64,000 nt of DNA from Lachnospiraceae bacterium (GCA_017544835.1 JAFYDI010000114.1:1-64000); one strand, 5' to 3'; positions 36,433 to 44,891 are shown, numbered from the stretch's first letter. Program-made: numbers and translations. Notes: generated by a model not told the origin, from the letters alone.

Positions 36433-37104
36433 ATGAACCAATATGTTACAGGAGCAGTGATCAGGGCACTGCGGGAAAAGAATAAGCTTACTCAGTATGA
36501 GCTTGCAGACAGGCTTGGAGTAAGCGATAAAACCATATCCAAGTGGGAGACCGGCAAGGGCTATCCCGATATTACGCTTTTAGAACCGATAGCGGATGCT
36601 TTCAGAGTGTCGGTGACGGAACTTATATCGGGTAACACCGTTACTAATGCCAACGTTTCTGCCAATATGATGCGTTCCAAATTCTATGTATGTCCGGTAT
36701 GCGGCAACGTGATACACAGCATGGGTGAGGCGGTTATTACCTGCCACGGAATAGCTCTCACACCGCTTGAGGAGGAACAAAGCGACGAGCGGCATATGAT
36801 ACTCATCGAGCGAATCGAAGACGAGTACTATGTAAGAATTGAGCATTCCATGACCAAGGAACACTATATTTCCTTTATTGCGGCGGCAGGATCAGACAGT
36901 GTGCAGATGGTGAAGCTATACCCTGAGGGAAGCGCAGCGGCAAGATTTAAGATAAGCGGTGTTAAGAAGATATTATTCTTTTGCAACCGCGACGGATTGT
37001 TTTCGCAGGATATGGTGAAGGGCATCGATGACAGAGACCGAAGCCACGACGATACAGAAGAGAGGCTGGCACTTGAAGAAACCGCAAAGAGACTGTTTGG
37101 GTAA
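36433..37104 (+). CDS. XRE regulator fused to a desulfoferrodoxin/superoxide-reductase-like domain
   Basis: The 223-aa protein begins with a Cro/C1 helix-turn-helix (about 5-62; LREKNKLTQYELADRLGVSDKTISKWETG). After a short linker comes a rubredoxin-like CPVCGNV...CHG segment (about 80-105). A domain resembling the superoxide-reductase fold follows, with IEHSMTKEHYISFIAAAGSDSVQMVKLYPEG and the terminal FFCNRDGLF. In active enzymes that last motif is CN.HG and supplies Cys and His iron ligands; here the His is Asp. It may therefore be an iron- or redox-sensing regulator rather than an enzyme (inference). ATG 36433 follows GGAGGA; an in-frame ATG at 36418 is less likely. Confidence 0.78.
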   Translation: MNQYVTGAVIRALREKNKLTQYELADRLGVSDKTISKWETGKGYPDITLLEPIADAFRVSVTELISGNTVTNANVSANMMRSKFYVCPVCGNVIHSMGEAVITCHGIALTPLEEEQSDERHMILIERIEDEYYVRIEHSMTKEHYISFIAAAGSDSVQMVKLYPEGSAAARFKISGVKKILFFCNRDGLFSQDMVKGIDDRDRSHDDTEERLALEETAKRLFG

Positions 37105-37110
37105 AAGAAA

Positions 37111-37139
37111 ACGGGTTCATCCCACAAGGATGAGCCCGT
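37111..37139. terminator. Bidirectional terminator between convergent genes
   Basis: ACGGGTTCATCC and GGATGAGCCCGT form a 12-bp stem around CACAA. Read on the minus strand it is followed by TTTTCTTTT, and on the plus strand by AAATTTGTG. Confidence 0.75.
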
Positions 37140-37186
37140 AAATTTGTGTAGCGACGAGCCATGCGGCTGCCGACAATCCGATGATT

Positions 37187-37930
37187 TTATATATCATGAC
37201 CGACGTTATGACTATTACTGTCGTCCCACTCATCGAAGATGTCTACGCGGGGATTGGCCATGAGCTCCCGATAGAATTCACTATCATAGAAAGCTTTAAT
37301 TCCTTCCGAGTCGCGCTGAGGGCCGTCCGGTACGGAGGTGTAGATGCTTAAGTTAATGCGCTTAAAATGCTTAAGGCCGATTTCGATATCCGTCTTAAGC
37401 TGCTTAACGGTCTGACCTTCCATGCCATACATGATATTGATCCACTGAAAGTACCCGGAAAGATCCTCAGGACTTACATGAGGGATGCCTTTGTGAAGGA
37501 TGTCCTCGCGGATATGTTCGTCAAAGGTCTCGACACCGCAACGAAACATCACATCAATACCGCGCTGTCTGAAGAAATCAATGTAATACTCATTACTGTT
37601 TCTGAAGATGTAGTGCCCTTCAAGGATAACCGTCTTAATGCTTTTAGCCTCGCAGGTCTCCCTTATATAGTTCATGGTGGTAAAAGGAAGCTCCGTATAA
37701 GAAGCCGAACAGGTCACATCGAGGCAGGACACTCCAATTTCTACGCCTTTTACTTCTGCAAGAACCTTTTTGTTGACAGTATCGGCAGCAAGTACGGTTG
37801 AAGCCTTGTCATCCTGATAATCGCAGAAAGCACACTTGCCCCAGGAACAGCCGAGGGATACAAGAAGTACGTTCTCTCTTGGCAGGGAGGATTTATTGTC
37901 AAACTGGTATCTTACCAAATCGTGAATCAT
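37187..37930 (-). CDS. Radical-SAM protein in a preQ1-controlled operon (candidate queuine lyase, QueL-like)
   Basis: The 247-aa protein has an N-terminal three-cysteine motif GCSWGKCAFC (C28, C33, C36), spaced CX4CX2C rather than the usual CX3CX2C of radical-SAM enzymes. Later segments such as VILEGHYIFRNSNEYYIDFF and RCGVETFDEHIREDILHKGI fit a radical-SAM barrel. It overlaps the queuosine-precursor transporter gene by 4 nt (ATGA), and the operon starts with a preQ1 riboswitch. A non-canonical radical-SAM subgroup in gut clostridia, QueL, releases preQ1 from queuine; this gene is a good candidate on context. The enzymatic identity is inference. Confidence 0.75.
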   Translation of the reverse strand: MIHDLVRYQFDNKSSLPRENVLLVSLGCSWGKCAFCDYQDDKASTVLAADTVNKKVLAEVKGVEIGVSCLDVTCSASYTELPFTTMNYIRETCEAKSIKTVILEGHYIFRNSNEYYIDFFRQRGIDVMFRCGVETFDEHIREDILHKGIPHVSPEDLSGYFQWINIMYGMEGQTVKQLKTDIEIGLKHFKRINLSIYTSVPDGPQRDSEGIKAFYDSEFYRELMANPRVDIFDEWDDSNSHNVGHDI

Positions 37931-38667
37931 GCGGCTACCTCTGTGGTTTCTTTGACGGTGTCAGATTCGGAGGCATCGTCTTCTTTTTCCAATAAAATGC
38001 CTGTGCGCTTATATTTCTTGGCAATGTACAAAAAAGGTGTGTCACAGCAGGCAATTACCATCTCTATAAGCGAACCCGCAACCGCAATCTGTAAACAGTA
38101 TAAAAGCGGGAAAGTACCGATGAATGCAAGAATGGAGAAAGCAAAGTTCTCAAGGCAGTTACATACGATGGTGGAAATGTTGTTACGAAACCACATGTGT
38201 CTGCCGCCGGTCTTTTCTTTAATCTTCTGATACAAAAGAACATCGCACCAGTTGGAGAGCACGAACATAAGACCCGAAGCCGCGGTGATACGAACGGACA
38301 TGGCGAAGATACTCTTCATGCCCGCATCGACGGTATCATAAGCATTGGGAACAAAATGCTGTGTAAACTGCGCGATGATAATGTATGCCACCAAAGCGGC
38401 AGCGGCAATCTTAACAGCGTTTCTGCTGGCCTTGTCGCTGTATTTCTCATTAAGGATATCGGTTGCAAGATAAGTGGAAGCAAACATTACGTTGCCAAGC
38501 GCGGTGGAGATACCCGCAATATCAACCTGTTTGGAAACCTGAATATTGGCAAAAACAACCGCAATGGCCATCCAGGTATAAAGCCCCCACTTGCCAAAGA
38601 GCTTATCCATGATAAGTACGCCGGAAAAGCATACGATTAACTCAAAAATGCCCAAAAATAAATTCAT
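37927..38667 (-). CDS. Queuosine-precursor transporter, YhhQ family
   Basis: The 246-aa membrane protein has six or so helices and matches the YhhQ (VUT/DUF165) family, which imports preQ0/preQ1 or queuine for tRNA modification. Seen are MDKLFGKWGLYTWMAIAVVFANIQVSKQV, FASTYLATDILNEKYSDKASRNAV, ASGLMFVLSNWCDVLLY and MWFRNNISTIVCNCLENFAFSILAF. It starts at ATG 38667 behind AGAGG. The preQ1 riboswitch and terminator lie just upstream, and it overlaps the radical-SAM gene. Whether its substrate is preQ1 or queuine cannot be decided from sequence. Confidence 0.93.
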   Translation of the reverse strand: MNLFLGIFELIVCFSGVLIMDKLFGKWGLYTWMAIAVVFANIQVSKQVDIAGISTALGNVMFASTYLATDILNEKYSDKASRNAVKIAAAALVAYIIIAQFTQHFVPNAYDTVDAGMKSIFAMSVRITAASGLMFVLSNWCDVLLYQKIKEKTGGRHMWFRNNISTIVCNCLENFAFSILAFIGTFPLLYCLQIAVAGSLIEMVIACCDTPFLYIAKKYKRTGILLEKEDDASESDTVKETTEVAA

Positions 38668-38722
38668 TGAATCTAACCTCTTTCTGATAATTGCTCAGAG
38701 CGGGTCGGATACAATGAATCAT

Positions 38723-38757
38723 AAAAAGAAAAAGCTCTGCGGGTAATTACGCAGAGC
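38723..38757 (-). terminator. Terminator of the preQ1 riboswitch
   Basis: On the minus strand GCTCTGCG and CGCAGAGC pair around an 8-nt loop and are followed by TTTTTCTTTTT. It lies between the aptamer and the yhhQ-type gene and is the probable expression platform. Confidence 0.88.
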
Positions 38758-38783
38758 GACAGAATACACGGTAATCCAATCAG

Positions 38784-38826
38784 CCCTGGTTTTATTTAAC
38801 GACAGGATGGTGCAAACGAACTGTCG
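38784..38826 (-). promoter_or_regulatory. preQ1-I riboswitch
   Basis: On the minus strand CGACAG (38826-38821) pairs with CTGTCG (38805-38800) across a loop containing GTTTGCACC. An A-rich tail TTAAATAAAACCAGGG follows, whose AAAC can pair back with GTTT in the loop to form the preQ1-I pseudoknot. The tail closely resembles that of the Thermoanaerobacter aptamer. It is followed by a terminator and then by the YhhQ-family gene. Confidence 0.75.
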
Positions 38827-38896
38827 ATATAAATTAATTGATATATGTAAAGCACGTTGGTATAGTACACTTTTTAAAGTGAGGTGTCAATAGTAA

Positions 38897-38936
38897 AAAG
38901 AAAACTCTCGTTACCCGGTCGGGAAGCGAGAGTTTT
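38897..38936 (-). terminator. Terminator after the MgtC-family gene
   Basis: AAAACTCTCG and CGAGAGTTTTT pair around TTACCCGGTCGGGAAG, which itself can form CCCGG/CCGGG-like pairing. Read on the minus strand it follows the stop at 38962 and is followed by TTCTTTTTAC. Confidence 0.78.
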
Positions 38937-38961
38937 TAATGCAATAAATGAGGGATAAGGC

Positions 38962-39636
38962 TTACAGACCTTCCACGTAGTCCACACCCTCGATGCCGCG
39001 GATGCTTTCAAAGAGCTGTTCATGGTTTCTTTTGACCTTGGACTTAAGGACCATGATGTAGGCATGCTTGCCTTCTTCGTAAGAAGATTCGGGTTCGGTT
39101 CTTACGTCGTCGATATCAAGCCCCATCTCGCGGACCTTGCGCATGAAGTCACCAAGATTCAGAGTCTTGTTAAGCTCTACATAGATTTCCACAACCCTCG
39201 ATGTGTTACGCATCTGATTGTCCCAGCGATGCACGAGAGACAGTACAAAGAAAATGACTACGCCACAGAGAATACCGGCTTCGTATAAGCCTACACCGAT
39301 TGCAAGTCCTACGGCGGCAGCAGCCCAGAGGCCGGCAGCAGTGGTAAGACCTTTAATCTGATTACGCCTCGTAACGACGATGGTACCTGCGCCTAAGAAA
39401 CCGATACCGCTTACTACCTGAGCGCCCATTCTTACGGGGTCGCCGGTTTGAAATACCTGATTGACATATTGGTTGGTAAGCATTATGAGGCAGGAGCCTA
39501 CGCACACCAGCATATATGTGCGTAAGCCGGCGGGCCTGTTCTTAAGACCTCTTTCAAGGCCCAGGATACCGCCTAAGAGTACTGCCACGACTATGCGTAC
39601 AATTATAGCAAGATATGTAACTTCTCGTATTACCAT
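38962..39636 (-). CDS. MgtC/SapB family membrane protein
   Basis: The 224-aa protein has four or five N-terminal helices (about 8-140) and a C-terminal ACT-like domain. MgtC/SapB features are LGGILGLERGLKNRPAGLRTYMLVCVGSCLIML, VVSGIGFLGAGTIVV and IKGLTTAAGLWAAAAVGLAIGVG. MgtC proteins of pathogens act under low Mg2+ and inhibit F-type ATP synthase; for most family members the role is unknown. It is monocistronic with GAGGGG ahead of the start. An inverted repeat ATAAC-CGTT-GTTAT lies about 25-40 bp upstream (39660-39675). Confidence 0.92.
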   Translation of the reverse strand: MVIREVTYLAIIVRIVVAVLLGGILGLERGLKNRPAGLRTYMLVCVGSCLIMLTNQYVNQVFQTGDPVRMGAQVVSGIGFLGAGTIVVTRRNQIKGLTTAAGLWAAAAVGLAIGVGLYEAGILCGVVIFFVLSLVHRWDNQMRNTSRVVEIYVELNKTLNLGDFMRKVREMGLDIDDVRTEPESSYEEGKHAYIMVLKSKVKRNHEQLFESIRGIEGVDYVEGL

Positions 39637-39792
39637 TTGTATCCCCTCTTTCCCGTCGCGTATAACAACGGTTATGTATATACAATTATAACATATTTTT
39701 ATAAATGATTGACAGAAAGAGGAATATAGTAAGAAACTTTTAAGGAATTTATTGATTTAACCGTGAGTATAGTCCCAAAGTACAGACTGTGA

Positions 39793-39822
39793 TTGCATAA
39801 CAGGGCAGCTCGGTGTTATAAT
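39793..39822 (+). promoter_or_regulatory. Probable promoter of the YczE-type gene
   Basis: TTGCAT (39793-39798), an 18-bp spacer, and TATAAT (39817-39822) lie 60 bp ahead of the start codon. Confidence 0.6.
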
Positions 39823-39881
39823 GTCGCGGATGCGTCCCACATGCATTAAGAGTGCAAAGAAACCGGGCCACAAGAGGATTT

Positions 39882-40577
39882 ATGAGTCACGAACGTTTGA
39901 TAAGACTGTCTCAGAACAGGACAGTCCCCGATATATTTTTGAATGCTTTTATGGCCGCAGTCGCTTTGTTTGTAAACGGCTTCGGCGTATACCTTACCAT
40001 GCACGCGGGAATTGGCGCGGCGCCCTGGGATGTGTTTAACCTCGGCCTTTCCAAAACCTTCGGAATACTCTACGGAACCGCTTCCATCGGGGTTTCCCTG
40101 ACCATTCTTTTTATTGATATAATGTTGAAAGAACCCATTGGCCTCGCAATGTTCATAGATGCGGTTGTGGTGGGCAAGTCTGTGGATTTCTTTAACTATA
40201 TTCATGTGGTTCCCGAGTGTAAGAGCCTTATTTCGAGTATAGTGGTGATGCTAATCGGACTGGTGATTATCGGTTATACCCAGTTTCTTTATATGAAAGC
40301 GTCCCTCGGCTGCGGCCCCAGAGACACGCTGCTTGTAGGTTTAAAAAGAAGACTTAAGAAGGTGCCCATCGGCCTTGTGAGCATCGGTCTTTTAAGCACC
40401 GCTACGCTGGCAGGCTTCCTTCTCGGCGGTCCTGTGGGTATCGGTACGATTATCTGCGCGCTTTGCCAGGGACCCATTATGCAGATGGCTTTCAAGAGCC
40501 TTTCTTTTGACGCAACATTAATCAAACACCAGAGCATTCCGGAGTCCATCAGGGTGATGGTGCACAAGGCTGCTTAA
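39882..40577 (+). CDS. YczE/YyaS/YitT-type membrane protein
   Basis: The 231-aa integral membrane protein has five or six helices and matches the YczE/YyaS group: FLNAFMAAVALFVNGFGVYLTMHAGIGAAPWDVFNLGLSKTFGILYGTASIGVS, LYMKASLGCGPRDTLLVGLKRRL and VGIGTIICALCQGPIMQMAF. The function of this family is unknown, though YczE lies beside the surfactin locus in Bacillus. The longer frame from 39852 is less likely; AGAGG precedes ATG 39882. The gene has its own promoter and is followed by a lipoprotein gene after 32 nt. Confidence 0.85.
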   Translation: MSHERLIRLSQNRTVPDIFLNAFMAAVALFVNGFGVYLTMHAGIGAAPWDVFNLGLSKTFGILYGTASIGVSLTILFIDIMLKEPIGLAMFIDAVVVGKSVDFFNYIHVVPECKSLISSIVVMLIGLVIIGYTQFLYMKASLGCGPRDTLLVGLKRRLKKVPIGLVSIGLLSTATLAGFLLGGPVGIGTIICALCQGPIMQMAFKSLSFDATLIKHQSIPESIRVMVHKAA

Positions 40578-40609
40578 GGTTTCGGTAAAATAAAGGTGAG
40601 AACGGAATT

Positions 40610-41683
40610 ATGATTAAAAAGACTATCATTTGCTTTATTATGACTGCCACGGTACTCATGGCTGCCTGCAACACCGCAAGCGTATCAAGCGACAGTGCAT
40701 CGGTTACGACAAGCGTTGTGACTACAGAAACGACAACAGAAGAGAAGACCAAAGAAACCGTGAGCGATACGGAGACTTCTTCGGCATCAACCGAGACTTC
40801 GACAGAAGCATCCACCGAAACCTCCACGGAGACTTCAACAGAAACGGCAAGTGAATTCGGACCCGAAGAGGGCAAATACGACCGTACATATCTGACAGAA
40901 GAGGACGGCGTATACACATACAGACTGACCGACCGGGCTATCATTGAGAAGTATGACGAGCTATACGCGGATGCTTTTGCGGACACAATCAACTACAATG
41001 AATCCATAATGCAGGGCATGAGATATGTACCCGATTCCGGCGCGAAGGGTGAAGCGCATACACTTGTGTATCGGAAGTCTGAGAAAGAAGAATTCATAAC
41101 CGTCGGTTCTGCGTATATACAGGAATACGGCTTTGACCTTTCTAATATAGGCTATACGTATGTTGACCTGGACAGCGACGGAACCTTCGAACTTATAATG
41201 GGTGTTCTCTATAAAGAAGAGTATACTTTGAAATATGGTTCGCCACGAATAGATCACATTTTCAGAGAATACGCATTGGTTGACGGCAAGGTTGTCAAAA
41301 TCGGCGAAGGCGGAAACCGCTGGTGTCATTGGCTGGGTCACGACGGAGTAATATATGAAGACGGCGATAGCGGAGCTGCCGATTGGAGTCTGTCAAAAAT
41401 GCGTTTTTCGGCTTCAGAAGCAGCCGGTGAAGAAGATGTGGACTGGGGCTTTCTAGGATTTGAAGAGTACGAGGTTATTGGCAGTATTGATGCCGTAGGC
41501 GTACACTTCAACGGTTCCGCTGAGGGCATTTATCACAGCACAGAGATACCTGAGGATGTTATAATTGAGTATGAAGAAGTTACCAGGTTATGGGATGAAT
41601 GGGAGACAAGACAAATCTACATAGACTGGCTTAAAATGTCGGACTATATGAGAGGACATTCTTTTCCCAAAAATCTATTTTAA
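40610..41683 (+). CDS. Lipoprotein of unknown function with Thr/Ser-rich linker
   Basis: The 357-aa protein starts with a lipoprotein signal (MIKKTIICFIMTATVLMAAC; lipobox LMAAC, modified Cys20). It continues with a low-complexity Thr/Ser/Glu linker (about 21-85, repeats such as TETSTEAS), as in clostridial extracytoplasmic proteins. The mature domain (about 95-357) is not one I recognise. It has the calcium-loop-like DLDSDGTFELIMGVLY near residue 185, also seen in many clostridial lipoproteins with beta-rich folds. It probably shares a transcript with the YczE-type gene. Confidence 0.75.
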   Translation: MIKKTIICFIMTATVLMAACNTASVSSDSASVTTSVVTTETTTEEKTKETVSDTETSSASTETSTEASTETSTETSTETASEFGPEEGKYDRTYLTEEDGVYTYRLTDRAIIEKYDELYADAFADTINYNESIMQGMRYVPDSGAKGEAHTLVYRKSEKEEFITVGSAYIQEYGFDLSNIGYTYVDLDSDGTFELIMGVLYKEEYTLKYGSPRIDHIFREYALVDGKVVKIGEGGNRWCHWLGHDGVIYEDGDSGAADWSLSKMRFSASEAAGEEDVDWGFLGFEEYEVIGSIDAVGVHFNGSAEGIYHSTEIPEDVIIEYEEVTRLWDEWETRQIYIDWLKMSDYMRGHSFPKNLF

Positions 41684-41712
41684 GAAATTTATCAATTTAC
41701 CACAGAAAAGTG

Positions 41713-41741
41713 TTGACGTACTAAAGCAACACTGCTATAAT
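41713..41741 (+). promoter_or_regulatory. Promoter of the glycine-riboswitch transcript
   Basis: TTGACG (41713-41718), a 17-bp spacer, and TATAAT (41736-41741). Transcription would start near 41748, just before the leader hairpin. Confidence 0.85.
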
Positions 41742-41750
41742 CAGCCCATA

Positions 41751-41876
41751 AGATGTCCAAAGGCGGATGTTTCTACTGCTTTTGGGCATTTTCGTATAAA
41801 GAAATCTTGGAGAGACCCAATAAGGGAGCCGAAGGTGTAAGGTTATCTTTACCGATCTCTCAGGCAAAAGGACAGG
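41751..41876 (+). promoter_or_regulatory. Glycine riboswitch leader (single aptamer with upstream hairpin)
   Basis: Positions about 41805-41876 carry the glycine aptamer (gcvT element): CTTGGAGAGACCC, GGGAGCCGAAGGTGTAAG, and ATCTCTCAGGCAAAAGGAC, the standard 3' end. Only one aptamer is recognisable. A 5' hairpin ATGTCCAAAGGC...TGCTTTTGGGCAT (about 41753-41790) stands where tandem versions have a second aptamer. The sodium-amino-acid symporter gene starts 9 nt after the aptamer, so regulation of translation initiation is likely. Confidence 0.85.
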
Positions 41877-41885
41877 AGAAGAAGA

Positions 41886-43409
41886 ATGGACAATGTAATC
41901 ACAAAAGTGACGGCGGTCAATGACGCTGTCAACAGCTTTGCATGGGGTTGGTTTGCAATCTGCATGTTGCTAGGTACAGGCCTTGTATGTACCTTAATCA
42001 CAAAATGCTTTCAGGTATCACATCTTGGTCATTGGTGGAAGTCAACTATCGGTTCTTTATTTAAGAAGGACACTCATAAGAAAAAAGACCGTGGTTCCGT
42101 ATCCCAGTTCCAGGCACTTTGTACCGCACTTGCGGCTACAATCGGAACCGGTAACATTGCGGGCGTTGCTGCAGCAATCTGCGTAGGTGGTCCCGGTGCG
42201 GTATTCTGGATGTGGATAGCGGCATTCCTCGGAATGATGACCAACTATTCGGAAAATATACTCGGTATTTACTATCGTCGTAAGAATAAAGACGGCGAGT
42301 GGTCCGGCGGTCCCATGTATTACTTAACAGACGGCCTCGGCGGATATAAAGGCTTTAAATATATCGGTAAGGTGCTTGCAGTAATCTTTGCAATCTTTGC
42401 GGCTCTTGCATCTTTCGGTATCGGTAACATGGGCCAGATTAACAAGATTACCCTTAACATCGAGTCGGCTTTCTTTGCTAACGTTGAAGCTCCCACATTA
42501 CTCGGTGTAAGCGTAGTTAACTGGATAATCGGCGCGGTACTTCTCATAATCGGCGGATTTATCATTATCGGCGGCCTTCAGAGAATAGCTTCTTTTGCTG
42601 AGAGAGTTGTTCCCTTTATGGCTATCATATATGTAATCGGCTCGCTCATTATCATGTTTGCACACATTTCCACAATCGGCGCAATGTTTGCTTCAATCTT
42701 TAAGTTCGCTTTCGGAGCTAAGGCTATCGCGGGCGGTATTGCAGGTGAAGCGTTAAAGCTTGCTATCAAGAACGGTTGTAAGCGTGGTATCTTCTCTAAC
42801 GAGGCAGGTCTCGGTTCCTCCGTTATGGTTCACTCGAACTCTAACGTTATCGAGCCCGTTAAGCAGGGTATGTGGGGAATCTTCGAAGTATTCGCAGATA
42901 CCATGATTGTATGTACTATGACTGCTATCGTAGTATTAAGCTCCGGCATGATTGACCTTGCTACAGGCGCACCTGTAGAGGGCGTTAAGGATGCGACACT
43001 TGTTGCAACCGCTTTCGGTAACGTATTCGGTAAGCCGGGCGAGTGGTTCGTGGCTATCGCAGTGCTTCTTTTTGCATTCACTACGGTTATGGGCTGGTCA
43101 CATTACGGCTCCAAAGCAGTTGAGTACCTCTTTGGTACCAAGGGCGCCAAGGTGTACAGAGTTATCTTCGTGCTTATGATTATCTCCGGCGCAATTATGA
43201 CATCTTCACTTGCATGGGACATCTCCGATACCTTCAACGGTCTTATGATGATCCCCAACCTTATCGGTGTGCTGTCACTTACACCTATCGTAATCAAACT
43301 TACGAAGAACTACGTAGACAGAAACATCCGCGGTAAGGACGTTAAGCCTATGCTTTCCGCAATTCCCAAGGTTCAGGAAGAGATGGAAAGGAATCTTAAG
43401 GCACAGTAA
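41886..43409 (+). CDS. Sodium:alanine/glycine symporter, AGCS family
   Basis: This 507-aa membrane protein of about ten helices imports alanine or glycine with Na+. AGCS/AlsT signatures include FQALCTALAATIGTGNIAGVAAAICVGGPGAVFWMWIAAFLGMMTNYSENILGIYYRRKN, GGLQRIASFAERVVPFMAIIY and the late GIFSNEAGLGSSVMVHSNS. Family members have GTGN and EAGLGS motifs as here. It follows a glycine riboswitch, so glycine is the likely substrate (inference). GGAG lies six nt ahead of ATG 41886. A terminator follows. Confidence 0.95.
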   Translation: MDNVITKVTAVNDAVNSFAWGWFAICMLLGTGLVCTLITKCFQVSHLGHWWKSTIGSLFKKDTHKKKDRGSVSQFQALCTALAATIGTGNIAGVAAAICVGGPGAVFWMWIAAFLGMMTNYSENILGIYYRRKNKDGEWSGGPMYYLTDGLGGYKGFKYIGKVLAVIFAIFAALASFGIGNMGQINKITLNIESAFFANVEAPTLLGVSVVNWIIGAVLLIIGGFIIIGGLQRIASFAERVVPFMAIIYVIGSLIIMFAHISTIGAMFASIFKFAFGAKAIAGGIAGEALKLAIKNGCKRGIFSNEAGLGSSVMVHSNSNVIEPVKQGMWGIFEVFADTMIVCTMTAIVVLSSGMIDLATGAPVEGVKDATLVATAFGNVFGKPGEWFVAIAVLLFAFTTVMGWSHYGSKAVEYLFGTKGAKVYRVIFVLMIISGAIMTSSLAWDISDTFNGLMMIPNLIGVLSLTPIVIKLTKNYVDRNIRGKDVKPMLSAIPKVQEEMERNLKAQ

Positions 43410-43422
43410 TATATATGCTAAT

Positions 43423-43457
43423 GAGGGCGCTATTACTATGTAACAGCGCTCTTTTTT
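43423..43457 (+). terminator. Terminator of the AGCS symporter gene
   Basis: GAGGGCGCT pairs with AGCGCTC across ATTACTATGTAAC (which can itself pair GTTA/TAAT-like) and is followed by seven T. Confidence 0.85.
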
Positions 43458-43517
43458 TATGTTCGGACGTAAAAAGAAAGGTTATAATGAATACAATGAG
43501 AAAAGGAGGACAGTATT

Positions 43518-44696
43518 ATGTTTGATTTTAAATATTACACCCCTACAAAAGTTGTATTCGGCCGTAACACCGAGAGCAAGGTGGCAGACCTTATCAAGGA
43601 ATTCGGCGGCACCAAGGTACTTATTCATTATGGCGGTGGCAGCGTAGTGCGTTCGGGCTTGTTAAAGCGCGTGACCGATACGCTTGATGCTGCAGGCATC
43701 AGCTATGTGACACTCGGAGGTGCGGTACCGAACCCTCACCTCGGTCTTGTATACGAAGGCATTGAACTTGTGAAGAAAGAAAAAGTAGATTTCCTGCTTG
43801 CGGTAGGCGGCGGCAGCGCTATCGACTCTGCCAAGGCTATCGGCTACGGTGTGGCTAATGACGGCGACGTGTGGGACTTCTATGACTATAAGAGAACCGC
43901 TGAAGGATGCTTACCTTTAGGCGTAATACTTACCATTGCGGCTACAGGAAGCGAGATGAGCGATTCTTCGGTTATTACCAAGGAAGAAGGACTTGTTAAG
44001 CGTGGCTACAGCAGTGACTTCGGTCGTCCGAGATTCGCCATCATGAATCCCGAGCTTACCATGACACTTCCCGATTATCAGACCGCTTGCGGATGCACCG
44101 ATATTATGATGCATACCATGGAGAGATACTTTACAAACGGCGGCAACATGGAGCTTACCGATGCTCTTGCCGAAGGTCGTCTTAAGACAGTTAAGAAGAA
44201 CGCAGTAATCTTAAGAGACGACCCTAAGAACTACGATGCCAGAGCTGAGGTAATGTGGGCAGGAAGCCTTGCTCACAACGGCCTTACCGGTTGCGGTAAC
44301 GACGGCGGTGACTGGATGACTCATAAGCTTGAGCACGAGCTCGGCGGACTCTATGACGTAGCTCACGGCGCAGGCCTCGCAGCTATCTGGGGAAGCTGGG
44401 CAAGATACGTATACAAGGACTGCTTACATCGCTTTAAGAAGTTTGCCCTTAACGTTATGGAAGTTGAGAACAAGGGAACCGATGAGGAAATCGCTCTTCG
44501 CGGTATCGAGGCTATGGAAGACTTCTACAGAAGCATCAACATGCCTACCAACCTTCGCGAGTTAGGCGTTAAGGCTACCGACGAAGACCTTGTTACCATG
44601 GCTCACAAGTGTGCTGTCGGCGTAGACGGCGGTAAGGGTTCTGCCAAGTTCTTAAGAGAAGAAGATATGCTTGCCATTTTCCGCGCAAGTATGTAA
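43518..44696 (+). CDS. Iron-containing alcohol dehydrogenase (butanol-dehydrogenase-like)
   Basis: The 392-aa protein is a group III Fe-ADH that reduces aldehydes with NAD(P)H. It shows the Rossmann segment LLAVGGGSAIDSAKAIGYG near residue 95, VILTIAATGSEMSDSSVIT, and the metal-binding ...GDWMTHKLEHELGGLYDVAHGAGLA, with the histidines of HKLEHE and AHG. It is closest to the BdhA/YqhD-type butanol dehydrogenases of clostridia; the substrate is inferred. AGGAGG precedes the start. It is monocistronic and between two terminators. Confidence 0.93.
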   Translation: MFDFKYYTPTKVVFGRNTESKVADLIKEFGGTKVLIHYGGGSVVRSGLLKRVTDTLDAAGISYVTLGGAVPNPHLGLVYEGIELVKKEKVDFLLAVGGGSAIDSAKAIGYGVANDGDVWDFYDYKRTAEGCLPLGVILTIAATGSEMSDSSVITKEEGLVKRGYSSDFGRPRFAIMNPELTMTLPDYQTACGCTDIMMHTMERYFTNGGNMELTDALAEGRLKTVKKNAVILRDDPKNYDARAEVMWAGSLAHNGLTGCGNDGGDWMTHKLEHELGGLYDVAHGAGLAAIWGSWARYVYKDCLHRFKKFALNVMEVENKGTDEEIALRGIEAMEDFYRSINMPTNLRELGVKATDEDLVTMAHKCAVGVDGGKGSAKFLREEDMLAIFRASM

Positions 44697-44713
44697 TACA
44701 GTGAATAATTAAG

Positions 44714-44740
44714 TGGGCGTCACTGCGGCGGCAGTGGCGC
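44714..44740 (+). terminator. Probable terminator of the alcohol dehydrogenase gene
   Basis: GGCGTCACTGC and GCAGTGGCGC pair around GGCG with one mismatch, followed by TCTTTCT. Confidence 0.6.
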
Positions 44741-44891
44741 TCTTTCTATGTGTTTATAGTGCATTACGGCACCAGTAATAATTGCATAAAATGATTCATT
44801 AATCTCGAACTGTTATACTCTAAGGAAGGAAAGCGCAAAACATCCGCATCAGACTGCGATAATTATCGTTATGCCTGACAGGAGGCCGTAC

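Noticed and set aside
38784..38826. preQ1-II or SAM-type riboswitch ahead of the YhhQ gene
   Set aside because: The short stem, A-rich tail and pseudoknot pairing fit preQ1-I; longer preQ1-II or SAM elements are not seen.
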